From NCBI GenBank assembly GCA_964501185.1, contig CAZCRT010000019.1, positions 1 through 48,944 on the forward strand: 48,944 bases of DNA, in the 5' to 3' direction. Origin of the DNA: BS150m-G50 sp964501185 [NCBI: uncultured Bacteroidia bacterium] (GTDB lineage: Bacteria > CAIWAD01 > BS150m-G50). Both the position numbers and the translations under genes were made by a program. Of the stretch, positions 1-9,433 are shown piece after piece (position 1 is the stretch's first letter; each line of letters begins with the position of its first letter). A model generated the notes under the pieces. That model saw only the letters and a list, made by a program, of their open reading frames with translations. It was not told where the DNA came from and made no database searches.

Positions 1-142
1 CTCAGTCAAGATAATACAGTATCATTGTTATGAAAGAAGATTAGTTGTACAGATAAGATTCTTCGCAAGCAAGGAGTCAAGTATTCCCGAGATGAACTGA
101 AGCAATTGAGAGATCAGCTTTACACCATTGGAATAATCGACT

Positions 143-1755
<1,613 letters not shown>

Positions 1756-1770
1756 AGGTATCTTCAATAA

Positions 1771-1803
1771 TGAACGCTGCAAAAGTCAGCGTTCAGTTTA
1801 TTT
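1771..1803 (+). terminator. 9-bp hairpin with short T-rich tail
   Basis: TGAACGCTG at 1771-1779 pairs perfectly with CAGCGTTCA at 1787-1795 around a 7-base loop, followed by GTTTATTT. It could end plus-strand transcription from the recombinase, 54 bases past its stop codon. Read on the minus strand it would sit in the tRNA-Lys leader. The U-tract is broken, so the terminator call is tentative. Confidence 0.42.
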
Positions 1804-1823
1804 CCACATCGACCGAAATGCAA
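1795..1823 (-). promoter_or_regulatory. Candidate promoter of tRNA-Lys
   Basis: On the minus strand TTGCAT (1818-1823) is separated by 17 bases from TAAACT (1795-1800). Initiation would fall inside the adjacent hairpin, about 30 bases before the mature tRNA 5' end. Only motif similarity supports it. Confidence 0.3.
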
Positions 1824-2019
1824 GAGAATAATCGAGGAATTGGAGAAGGAGCATAGCTTGCACTGCCGGATCGTTCATAAAAGAGTTGTTTTTTTACTTC
1901 GGTAAAGCGTTACTTTTCACACTGAATCCCAGCTCTTCTCAATTATAGACTATTGCAAACAGGCACACGGGAACAAAGATATCAATTTGCGTATCCAAAA
2001 TTAAAATCGAGGAGTTTCT

Positions 2020-3216
2020 ATGGAACGCGTGGCACTTTTCATTGACGGTAACTACATCCACCCCGCACAACGGTTTCTTCGCTGGTCAATAGACTGGCTG
2101 AAGTTTCGTCAGTACTTTGATGACGAGTACGACCTCATCGAAGCAGACTACTACCGCACCCTGCGTAACCCCCATGCCCCGGAAGAACGCAACTTCGGCA
2201 AATTCCTGGCTACCAACGGTTACCATCTGCGGGAGAATGTTGCACAGCGGGAAGTAGATAAGGTAACCGGTGAGCCGGTTCAGATAAACAACCTCGATGT
2301 GGATCTGGTGGTCGACGCACTGACTTCAGTTGATCAGTGGGATATGGCCATCCTGGTCAGTGGCTCTGCCAGCTTCGTGCCGCTTGTTCGCGCACTCAGG
2401 GATAAAGGCAAAGTTGTTCAGGTCTATGCTACACCCGGGTATGCGGCGCAGGAAATGGTGGAAATCGCCGGTGATGATATGGTGGAGCTGGACACAGTCC
2501 GTGAAATGGTGGAGCGGCCTGATCGCCCTCCGAAACCGATCGCCCCGGAACGACCTGCCCCCGCCCGTCGCAGTACTACATCCTACCCCACTACACCCCG
2601 GCGCAACGAAGCTCAGCCAGCAAAACAGGCGTTACCACAGGTTGGTGATGAACTGGAAGTTTCGATTATTCATGGCAAACCATACGGCGCCTTTGTTCGC
2701 AATCCCTGGTCAATGAAAATGCTGCTGCCGGTCAGTGAATTACCGATTGACAAGTATGTCGCCGACATCTCGGAACTGTTCCAGCCGGATGACACCTTCC
2801 GGGTCAGGATCACTGATGTAGATAATTCCAAACAGGAACCTGAAGCAAAGGTTACCCTGGCTGACGATCGGATGCTTGCCGCCCTCAGTGAACGTTTTGG
2901 TAATCTGCAGAGTGCACTGCCGATCCTTCCTGAGAAAGGCACAACTCACAGTTTACGGGTTAGTCATGTGGAAAAGTACGGGGCTTTTCTCGATAACGAG
3001 TGGGAAGCCAAAGTACTGCTGCATGTCAGCAATCTGGGTGTTAACCGCTTTATCCGTGACTGCACACCCCTCTTCGAGGAAGGTGAAATGATCCAGGTGG
3101 ATGTTCTGGAAATCCGCAACCAGGCCGAGCGGATGCTGAGCGTCAACCTGAAGGATGAGGATTTCGCCAAAAAACTGGAACAGAGGCTTGATCAGCTGGA
3201 TGGAGCTCAGAAATAA
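2020..3216 (+). CDS. NYN (PIN-fold) domain protein with two S1-like domains
   Basis: This 398-residue protein begins with a LabA-type NYN domain (about 1-160): VALFIDGNYIH with Asp9, and LDVDLVVDAL with Asp93 and Asp95. In catalytic members the next motif reads SGDSDF. Here it is SGSASF (114-119), so both acidic residues are replaced by serine. A proline-rich linker follows (165-205). Two S1-like segments come next (about 208-285 and 307-380), each with a YGAFV/YGAFL core. NYN domains are metal-dependent nucleases and S1 domains bind RNA. Together they suggest an RNA-binding protein, possibly with lost or altered nuclease activity. The start is supported by GAGGAG five bases upstream. It appears monocistronic. 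The S1 assignment is less certain than the NYN assignment. Confidence 0.85.
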   Translation: MERVALFIDGNYIHPAQRFLRWSIDWLKFRQYFDDEYDLIEADYYRTLRNPHAPEERNFGKFLATNGYHLRENVAQREVDKVTGEPVQINNLDVDLVVDALTSVDQWDMAILVSGSASFVPLVRALRDKGKVVQVYATPGYAAQEMVEIAGDDMVELDTVREMVERPDRPPKPIAPERPAPARRSTTSYPTTPRRNEAQPAKQALPQVGDELEVSIIHGKPYGAFVRNPWSMKMLLPVSELPIDKYVADISELFQPDDTFRVRITDVDNSKQEPEAKVTLADDRMLAALSERFGNLQSALPILPEKGTTHSLRVSHVEKYGAFLDNEWEAKVLLHVSNLGVNRFIRDCTPLFEEGEMIQVDVLEIRNQAERMLSVNLKDEDFAKKLEQRLDQLDGAQK

Positions 3217-3219
3217 AGC

Positions 3220-3460
3220 CTCACACGGTGACACGGAGGAACAGAGACACAGAGAAGCAGAGCTATTGATAAAACCTAGATACAGCGTGTAAGTATTTAC
3301 CAGGGGCTGTAGCGGTTATTGCGTTAGATATGTGACTCTCTTTAACCCTACTGTGCAATTCGAGCCATCCATATTTTCAGTATAAGCTACCACCCAACCA
3401 TAATACTTTCTTCTGGTCTTCTCAGTGTCTCTGATTTTTCTCCGTGATCTCCGTGTGAGA
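3220..3460. repeat. Intergenic element with about 40-bp imperfect inverted ends
   Basis: This fills most of the 313-base gap between the NYN gene and the SGNH gene. The left arm (3220-3258, starting CTCACACGGTGACACGGAG) and the right arm (3418-3460), read in reverse complement (CTCACACGGAGATCACGGAG), match over about 40 bases with small indels. The 160 bases between contain no gene that I can see. It could be a small non-autonomous element, or two copies of the ACACGGAGACACAGAG-type intergenic repeat common in environmental genomes. Confidence 0.5.
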
Positions 3461-3472
3461 TCTTATGGAAAC

Positions 3473-3502
3473 AAAAAACCCCGGCTCAGCACCGGGGTTT
3501 TC
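3473..3502. terminator. Bidirectional intrinsic terminator
   Basis: CCCCGG and CCGGGG (3479-3484 and 3492-3497) enclose a 7-base loop. They are flanked by an A-tract on the left and TTTT on the right, so the hairpin can serve the NYN gene on the plus strand and the lipase operon on the minus strand. Confidence 0.8.
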
Positions 3503-3529
3503 CATATCAAACCAGTCGATATTTTCTGA

Positions 3530-4837
3530 CTAAAACAGATCCCGTATGACCGCGCTGAAACCTGTATGGATATGCAGATCTTCAGGCGCTACCGGTGCGA
3601 ATACCGGGCTCAGATCCAGATACCCCGCCACATCAATCTGCTCGATTGCAATATTCCAGCCGCTGTTCATCGCTGCGATAAACTGGTTGGCAATCAGTGC
3701 GTAACCTATGTAACCGGGATGTACACCATCCAGTGAGAAAAGTCCACCGGAGATAAAATCGGTGGTCAACAGCGTACCGGCAACCATGTATCCATCATGA
3801 GCCAGCTCGTTGAAGTAGCTGTTAACATCCACCAGTACGATTGGATGGGTGCGCCCTTCGTTGAGAGCAGCAACCGTGGTGGCAATAACAGCGTTATACT
3901 CCCAGGTTTTTGTCGCTACCAGTTCTGCTTCAGTGGCATCGAGAACAACAGCATTGGTCAGCGGTGCCAGCGGTGAAAATCCAAGCCCGGCTGCCAGCTC
4001 TTCCTTAGCGGTCAGCAGCACATAATCCTCACCGGCACGTAAAGCGATCACTTCACCCTGCACCTCACCGTAGAGCTGCATCCCGGCGTAGGTAGTGCCC
4101 ATGTATGTTGTGTATGGAATTGACAGAACATCGGGGATATTGGCAACAGCAACGTAGTCAACATAACCGGCCAGTGAATCGAGTGCCAGCCCATAGAAAG
4201 TAGCAAAGTCAGCACCGAACGGCCCCATCGGATCCACACCACCGGAAGTGGCATAGCCGAGGATATCGTTATTACCCAGCCAGAAAGTTGCCAGGTCCGG
4301 ACCCAGGGTTATCGCCTGCTGCAACTGGGTGCCAATTGACCGGAGGATGAACTCAAAGAAAGGGTTACCGGCAAGTGAAGTGGCAGCATTGGTAACATCC
4401 AGGCATTCCTGCAGGAGCGCCCCCGGGACACCCAGATTACTGTAGGGAGCAGGGTATAACAGGTTATCCAGCAACGGTGTCGGGTCAAAAGTCACCGTGT
4501 CATAGACACTGGTAACCAGATCAGGGCCGTCAGTCCCGAAAACCAGTTCCAGACGTCCATAACCGGGAGTACTGCTGATACCGGGGTAGGCAATATCGAC
4601 ATGGGTCAGTGGCCCCAGACCAAGCTGCTCCGCGATCAGGTCACCAAAGGAGGCGTTCTGGCCATCCAGGAAAAGCGCACCTGACTGAAAACCTGCGGTC
4701 AGCGAATTACCGATCGTAACCATGCTGCTGATTGGAAAGGAACTATCGTATGTGGGCCGGGTAGGTGCATCATCATATCTGGCACAACCATAAAGCAGTA
4801 CACCACCCAGCAATATGAAAGGAATTGTTTTTTTCAT
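3530..4837 (-). CDS. SGNH/GDSL-family lipase or esterase, lipoprotein
   Basis: From the ATG at 4837, which is preceded by AAGGAGG, the product is 435 residues. It starts with a signal peptide and a lipobox-like LYGC, with Cys18 as the lipid anchor. SGNH hydrolase blocks are present: GNSLTAGF with catalytic Ser45, a LGNND segment for block III, and DGVHPGYIGY for the Asp and His of block V. Such enzymes hydrolyse ester or lipid substrates. It is the second gene of a two-gene operon, 10 bases after a FadL-type porin, which suggests release of fatty acids at the outer membrane next to their uptake channel. The true substrate cannot be read from sequence. A longer frame to 4891 exists but lacks the signal peptide at its start. 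Confidence 0.88.
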   Translation of the reverse strand: MKKTIPFILLGGVLLYGCARYDDAPTRPTYDSSFPISSMVTIGNSLTAGFQSGALFLDGQNASFGDLIAEQLGLGPLTHVDIAYPGISSTPGYGRLELVFGTDGPDLVTSVYDTVTFDPTPLLDNLLYPAPYSNLGVPGALLQECLDVTNAATSLAGNPFFEFILRSIGTQLQQAITLGPDLATFWLGNNDILGYATSGGVDPMGPFGADFATFYGLALDSLAGYVDYVAVANIPDVLSIPYTTYMGTTYAGMQLYGEVQGEVIALRAGEDYVLLTAKEELAAGLGFSPLAPLTNAVVLDATEAELVATKTWEYNAVIATTVAALNEGRTHPIVLVDVNSYFNELAHDGYMVAGTLLTTDFISGGLFSLDGVHPGYIGYALIANQFIAAMNSGWNIAIEQIDVAGYLDLSPVFAPVAPEDLHIHTGFSAVIRDLF

Positions 4838-4847
4838 TGTTTCCTCC

Positions 4848-6101
4848 TTAGAAGTTGATGGCGTAGCTGACACCGAAAGCCTGCGCACCACTCTGGTAAT
4901 AGCCGGGGAACTCCGTGAAAGTAGAGGTCCGGTCGGCGATACGGATATTCAGATAATAGAGATCAACCTGCATCCTCTCGTTCAGTTTATAACCCAGACC
5001 GAAAGTGTAGCCGTTGCGATCGGCATCCGGCAATGAAGGCTCCAGCAACTTCTTACTGATCGGAGTGCGATCAATATAGTAGCCACCCCGCAGGGTCAAC
5101 TGATCATCAATCTGATACTCCATACCGAACCTGTAGTTCCAGACCGACTGATAGTTCTTCTCCAGTACAGCATCCTGCACCGTATCGGTTTCCTCGGCAA
5201 AGTCGATCACCAGCTCATCATAGACGACCCAACCGGTATAGTTGGCGTCCGCTTCCAGTGTCAGCCAGTTGAAAGGATGAAGCGCCAGCGCCAGAGAAAT
5301 CTGTTCGGGAAGTTCGATATCGGTGCTGACATCCATGGTCGGAAAACTGCTGCTCAGAAAAGCGTTCCAGTCGGCACGATCGGTCTGATCATAGTCAAAG
5401 GTAGCCGTACCACTGTTTCCCTTCAGCGTAATGCCGGAACGATAGTTGATACCGAAAGATAGCTGATCTGCCGGTTTGATCAGCAGGCCGGCATTCCAGC
5501 CCTGCCCTGTTGCGGAACCTTCGATCTCGAGATCCACTTCGGTATTGACCGGTGCTACATAAGCATCCTTCGAAAGCAGCATGGAGCCATACATATAGTT
5601 ATAGCCATAAGCTACTGCCACCCTGTCGTTAACCCTCCAGGCCAGGTTTAGGTTGAAATCAAAGGTCATCAGGCTGATTTCTTCGGAAATGTGCCTGCCC
5701 AGCCAGTCTTCTGACCAGCGGGTACCCAGTCCGAAGGGGGTGAAAACACCGAGGCCAAAAGTCAGGGGGCGTTTGGGGCAGGCATAACTCATATACAGCG
5801 TTGAGGGGAAGAACATCTGCTGCTCCATGTCTGTCGTACCCCAGTCCGGTGCGTTAGTAGGGCCGGAAAAAGAGGCTGTAGGCATGATCAGACTGGTTCC
5901 CAGCTGAAACTGGTTATCCAGCCAGGCCAGACCGGCAGGATTGTAGAAATTCGCGCTGGCATCATTGGCTGTGGCTGTAAAGGCGCCACCCATACCGAGC
6001 GCAGCAGAACCCTGTTCCGCCAGTGCAAAACCGGCAGCATACAGTTGCCGGGCAGACAGGCTTAACAGCAGCACTGCGCAAATTGTGAGAGTTCTCTTCA
6101 T
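4848..6101 (-). CDS. FadL/OmpP1-type outer-membrane long-chain fatty acid transporter
   Basis: The 417-residue product starts at the ATG at 6101 (GGAGG seven bases upstream) with a signal peptide ending near LYAAGF. The mature N-terminus has the typical FadL plug: GFALAEQGSAALGMGGAF, then ANFYNPAGLAWL. The rest is alternating beta-strand sequence expected for a 14-strand barrel, ending in an aromatic-rich strand (VSYAINF). The family carries long-chain fatty acids or other hydrophobic compounds across the outer membrane. It is followed at 10 bases by the SGNH lipase. The upstream 152 bases hold no gene and probably carry the operon promoter, which I could not place. Substrate is unproven. Confidence 0.92.
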   Translation of the reverse strand: MKRTLTICAVLLLSLSARQLYAAGFALAEQGSAALGMGGAFTATANDASANFYNPAGLAWLDNQFQLGTSLIMPTASFSGPTNAPDWGTTDMEQQMFFPSTLYMSYACPKRPLTFGLGVFTPFGLGTRWSEDWLGRHISEEISLMTFDFNLNLAWRVNDRVAVAYGYNYMYGSMLLSKDAYVAPVNTEVDLEIEGSATGQGWNAGLLIKPADQLSFGINYRSGITLKGNSGTATFDYDQTDRADWNAFLSSSFPTMDVSTDIELPEQISLALALHPFNWLTLEADANYTGWVVYDELVIDFAEETDTVQDAVLEKNYQSVWNYRFGMEYQIDDQLTLRGGYYIDRTPISKKLLEPSLPDADRNGYTFGLGYKLNERMQVDLYYLNIRIADRTSTFTEFPGYYQSGAQAFGVSYAINF

Positions 6102-6205
6102 AATTCCTCCAAAGCTAAGTTGTGCCCTGTTCTCTATTCGATTGTAAGACTTCATATGGCTCACATTGATATCGGTTGACCTGCCCTGGACAAGTTCACT
6201 GTTTC

Positions 6206-6238
6206 CTGCCAGAACTGCAATCAATAAGGATCTGGCAG
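6206..6238 (-). terminator. Hairpin between the DUF3467 gene and fadL-like gene
   Basis: CTGCCAGA (6206-6213) pairs perfectly with TCTGGCAG (6231-6238) around a 17-base loop, just after the last gene of the fab-rnc block. No U-tract follows on either strand, so it may be a weak or Rho-assisted terminator or another structure. Confidence 0.3.
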
Positions 6239-6253
6239 CAGCAGGTGAATCTG

Positions 6254-6631
6254 TCAACTCTTCTCCTTCGATTTGGACTTGTCCTCTTTCTCTTTCGGCT
6301 CAGTCGGATACTCCGGGAAACCCGGTGTCTTAAAACCGAAGTAACGCTCCTGTTGTTCAGCGCCCGGCAGTGTCACCTCACCGAATTGTGCTTCATGCTT
6401 TTTGATGTTATCTTCGAGTGATTTCAGCATAGCCTTGGCGTGAACAGGTGTCATGATGATCCGGTTCTGAATCTGCGTACGGGGTGTGCCAGGCAGAATA
6501 CGGGCAAAATCCAGAATAAATTCCGCGCTGGAGTTGTGGATGAATACTACGTTAGCATATTCACCCTGTGCGGTTTTTTCATCGATATTGAGGTTGATAG
6601 ACTGCTGGCCCTGCATTCTTCCACTGTTCAT
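6254..6631 (-). CDS. DUF3467 family protein
   Basis: A 125-residue protein with the DUF3467 pattern: an N-terminal EYANVVFIHNSSAEFILDFA segment followed by PGTPRTQIQNRIIMTPVHAKAML and a helix (LEDNIKKHEAQFG). The last 20 residues are lysine, glutamate and serine rich. The family is widespread and small, and its function is unknown. The ATG overlaps the stop of the CNNM gene by four bases, so translation is probably coupled. It is the last gene of the block. Confidence 0.85.
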   Translation of the reverse strand: MNSGRMQGQQSINLNIDEKTAQGEYANVVFIHNSSAEFILDFARILPGTPRTQIQNRIIMTPVHAKAMLKSLEDNIKKHEAQFGEVTLPGAEQQERYFGFKTPGFPEYPTEPKEKEDKSKSKEKS

Positions 6632-7914
6632 ATGTCATCTCCTGTTTCTTGTATATTAACTTCTTCATGTTGCTCTATACCTTTTCCGGCAGCATCCACG
6701 ACTGATGGTGGAATATCCAGGATCACAAATCCCAGCCGGCGGCGGGTAGCCCGCACAACCTGAAAATGCAGATCATCGATTACCAGTTGCTCACCGGGTG
6801 AGGGTATGCCATCATGCCGGTCAATGATCCAGCCACCTACAGTCTCTGTGTTACCTTCCGGTTCCGGCCGTTCCAGCGCCTGAAAGAAATCTTCCAGTTC
6901 CATTCTGGTGTTAATCAGCCAGCGGGAATTATCCAGAGGGCGGATCCAGACAACTTCCCGGTCATGCTCATCGTTGATATCACCGAACAGCTCTTCGGCC
7001 AGGTCTTCATGTGTGATAATCCCGGCGGTACCACCATGTTCATCGAGGATAACAGCCAGGTTCAGACTGTCCTGGTCAAAGGACTTGAGCATTGTCTGCA
7101 CCGACACCCCCTGCGGGAAAAACTCGACCGGGCGTACGATCTCCCGCAACCTGGCCGGTCGCCTGAAAAAGTCACGAGTAGCCACATAGCCGGTTATATG
7201 ATCGATATCCTCCAGGTAGACCGGAAATTTGGAAAATCCTGTCTGCTCGACCAGCGGAATAGCCTCCGCCAGAGGCATCTCCTCAGGCAGGGCTATGATG
7301 TCCACCCTTGGTGTTAATACTTCGCGAGCGGTGGTCTCCGGTAATTCCACTACATTGCGGATGATTTCCACCGCTTCCTCATCCAGTAACTGCTCATCAA
7401 ATTCCGCTTCAAAGAGTGCCTTGAAGGAGTTGCGATGATAAATACTCATCTCAACCGGATCAGGGGAACCTGCCAGCCGGGAGAGGAATCTGGCGACCAG
7501 ACGGGCGATCACCACAACCGGTAGAAAGAGTATGAAAAACAGCCCCAGCAGAAGCGAAGTACCTGGAAACAGGTAATTATGGTATTGCTTGAAGAGAATC
7601 TTCGGCAGGATCTCTGAGAACAGGATGATAGCTACGGAAGTGTAAACATAGGTTTCTGCTTCAGAAAGACCGTACTGCAGGAAATAGATCACGGCCAGTG
7701 TGGTAAAAGTAGTAATCGCAATATTGTTTCCGACCAGCGCTGTGGAGAGGAAATTTTCCGGGTTGATGATAAACCAGCGGGTCAGGCGGGCACCGGGGCG
7801 ATTGTTCTTTACCCAGACATCTACCAGCATCCGGTTGAGGCTGGTAAAACCGATTTCAGAACCGGCAAAAAGGAACGACATCAAGAAGGTTATCACCAGC
7901 AGAGTTGGTATCAT
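6628..7914 (-). CDS. CNNM-domain / CBS-pair membrane protein (hemolysin-C-like, CorC family)
   Basis: The 428-residue protein has an N-terminal CNNM (DUF21) membrane region (about 1-145) with the GSEIGFTSLNR and VGNNIAITTF signatures and ILFSEILPKILFK. A CBS pair follows (about 196-315, with TPRVDIIALP and DEHGGTAGIITHEDLAEE), then a C-terminal CorC/HlyC domain (about 322-410, ending RRLGFVILDI). Bacterial relatives are magnesium or cobalt transport proteins regulated by nucleotide binding at the CBS pair; 'hemolysin' is a historical label. It overlaps yigZ and the DUF3467 gene by four bases each, indicating a tightly coupled operon. Confidence 0.9.
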   Translation of the reverse strand: MIPTLLVITFLMSFLFAGSEIGFTSLNRMLVDVWVKNNRPGARLTRWFIINPENFLSTALVGNNIAITTFTTLAVIYFLQYGLSEAETYVYTSVAIILFSEILPKILFKQYHNYLFPGTSLLLGLFFILFLPVVVIARLVARFLSRLAGSPDPVEMSIYHRNSFKALFEAEFDEQLLDEEAVEIIRNVVELPETTAREVLTPRVDIIALPEEMPLAEAIPLVEQTGFSKFPVYLEDIDHITGYVATRDFFRRPARLREIVRPVEFFPQGVSVQTMLKSFDQDSLNLAVILDEHGGTAGIITHEDLAEELFGDINDEHDREVVWIRPLDNSRWLINTRMELEDFFQALERPEPEGNTETVGGWIIDRHDGIPSPGEQLVIDDLHFQVVRATRRRLGFVILDIPPSVVDAAGKGIEQHEEVNIQETGDDI

Positions 7915-8540
7915 CCAGCTGCTCCAGGTTCAGTGAAGGTAACCTGCCCGCGCAGAGCTGTCACCATCTGTTTCTGAAGGTCTGCAAGGCGGCTGCGTCT
8001 TACCCGCAGGCTCAGCCGGATATCGTCAGTGGAGGTTGTTTCAACAACCCTGGCATCATATTTCTCCAGCAAATGGTAAACAGTCTGCTGATGCGACCAG
8101 GCACATTGCAGGATGATGTCGCTGGTGAGGATATTCTGTACAGGTATTGTGCTCTGCAGAAGCAGGCCGGCTGCTTCGCTGTAGGCGCGTGCCAGGCCAC
8201 CTGTTCCCAGCTTGATCCCGCCAAAATAACGGGTAACAACAATCAGGCTGTCCAGTAAGCTGTAGGCCTGCAACTGTTGTAATATGGGTTGTCCGGCAGT
8301 CCCACCCGGCTCACCATCATCATTGAAACGTTCTTCCCCGGTGACAAACCGGGCAGCCCAGCAGTGGTGATTGGCTTTGTACTCCCGGCGGGACAATTCT
8401 GTCAGGTGGGTCTTTACAATGTCTTCATCTTTTACCGGAAAACAACGGGCTATGAAGCGGGAACGTTTGATCTTGATCTCAACCGGCTCCGCCGGCGGGA
8501 GAGAATAGTAAATATCAGGGTCGTCCTTGTCATCCATCAC
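7911..8540 (-). CDS. yigZ: YigZ / IMPACT family protein
   Basis: A 209-residue member of UPF0029. The N-terminal domain carries IKRSRFIARCFPV, the NDDGEPGGTAGQPIL stretch and the family hallmark VVTRYFGGIKLGTGGLARAY (about residues 109-128). The C-terminal half has the ferredoxin-like DUF1949 fold pattern. The eukaryotic relative IMPACT affects translational control, while the bacterial role is not settled. The start codon overlaps the rnc stop by four bases and its stop overlaps the next gene by four, so it is translated within the fab-rnc operon. Confidence 0.92.
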   Translation of the reverse strand: MMDDKDDPDIYYSLPPAEPVEIKIKRSRFIARCFPVKDEDIVKTHLTELSRREYKANHHCWAARFVTGEERFNDDGEPGGTAGQPILQQLQAYSLLDSLIVVTRYFGGIKLGTGGLARAYSEAAGLLLQSTIPVQNILTSDIILQCAWSHQQTVYHLLEKYDARVVETTSTDDIRLSLRVRRSRLADLQKQMVTALRGQVTFTEPGAAG

Positions 8541-9433
8541 TTTCGCTTCGCCAGCTTACGCAGAAGATCGCTGTTGGAGGCAGTAAGCGTCTGCAGGCCT
8601 CTGTCAGCCGCCTGTTGCTGGGCACCTTTTTTGGATTTACCCTGTCCGCGGGCCAGTGGAATGTTCTGCAGCGATACCTCGATTTCAAACATACGCTGGT
8701 GATCGGGTCCCTTGATATCTAAAGTCTTATACTCCGGCATACCGAGGCGGCGCCCCTGGGCAAATTCCAGCAGTGCAGACTTATGATTACGATTGCGAAC
8801 ATCGAGCTTCTCGACATCTGCCTGTTCCAGCACATGGCGATCGATAAAACTGCGTGCTGCAGTCAGTCCACCATCGAGGTAGATTGCACCGATCAGCGCT
8901 TCGTAAGCGTCCTCCAGAATGGAATTCCGCTTGCGCCCGCCCATCTTCTCCTCAGCATTACTCATGAAGATGAGCCGTCCCAGACCGATATCTATAGCCC
9001 GTTTCGTCAGGTAATTGCCGTTGACAACCAGTGACTTGTAACGGGTCATTTCCCCTTCCCGCTTATCGGGATACTTGCGGAAGAGATTTTCGGATACGAC
9101 AAGGTTCAAAACCGAGTCACCCAGAAATTCAAGCCGTTCATTGGTATCACGATCACGGTTGTGGTTGTTGTTACGGGGCTGCCTGACTCGCTGGTTGCGG
9201 GATTGCCCTTCACTCTTATCCTCCCGGAAAGGGCGCCCTCCCCGTCGATTACTCTGCCCACCCTGCCAGGAACGGTGTTTCAAGGCCAGTTGCAGCAGCG
9301 ATTCGTCGCGGAATTTATACCTGATATCTTTCTGGAAGGTCTGGAGCTGTCTCTGTGTATTGGGGGTGGCGGTCTTTATTGTATCTTTCTGCTCCCCCAG
9401 CAGGCCTTTCAGCCCATGTAGCAGTTTTTTCAT
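8537..9433 (-). CDS. rnc: Ribonuclease III
   Basis: A 298-residue RNase III that processes double-stranded RNA, including rRNA precursors. The catalytic domain shows LLQLALKHRSW (about 46-56), the signature NERLEFLGDSVLNLVVSE (98-115), and EDAYEALIGAIYLDGG for the second metal-binding segment. A C-terminal double-stranded RNA-binding domain follows (about 218-285, with KSALLEFAQGRRLGMPEY and GKSKKGAQQQAA). Unusually, about 40 basic and Asn/Gly/Gln-rich residues (57-97) separate HRSW from NERLEFLG; the family normally has about ten. The gene overlaps fabF by four bases upstream and yigZ by four downstream. The fabF-rnc order is common in bacteria. Confidence 0.95.
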   Translation of the reverse strand: MKKLLHGLKGLLGEQKDTIKTATPNTQRQLQTFQKDIRYKFRDESLLQLALKHRSWQGGQSNRRGGRPFREDKSEGQSRNQRVRQPRNNNHNRDRDTNERLEFLGDSVLNLVVSENLFRKYPDKREGEMTRYKSLVVNGNYLTKRAIDIGLGRLIFMSNAEEKMGGRKRNSILEDAYEALIGAIYLDGGLTAARSFIDRHVLEQADVEKLDVRNRNHKSALLEFAQGRRLGMPEYKTLDIKGPDHQRMFEIEVSLQNIPLARGQGKSKKGAQQQAADRGLQTLTASNSDLLRKLAKRK

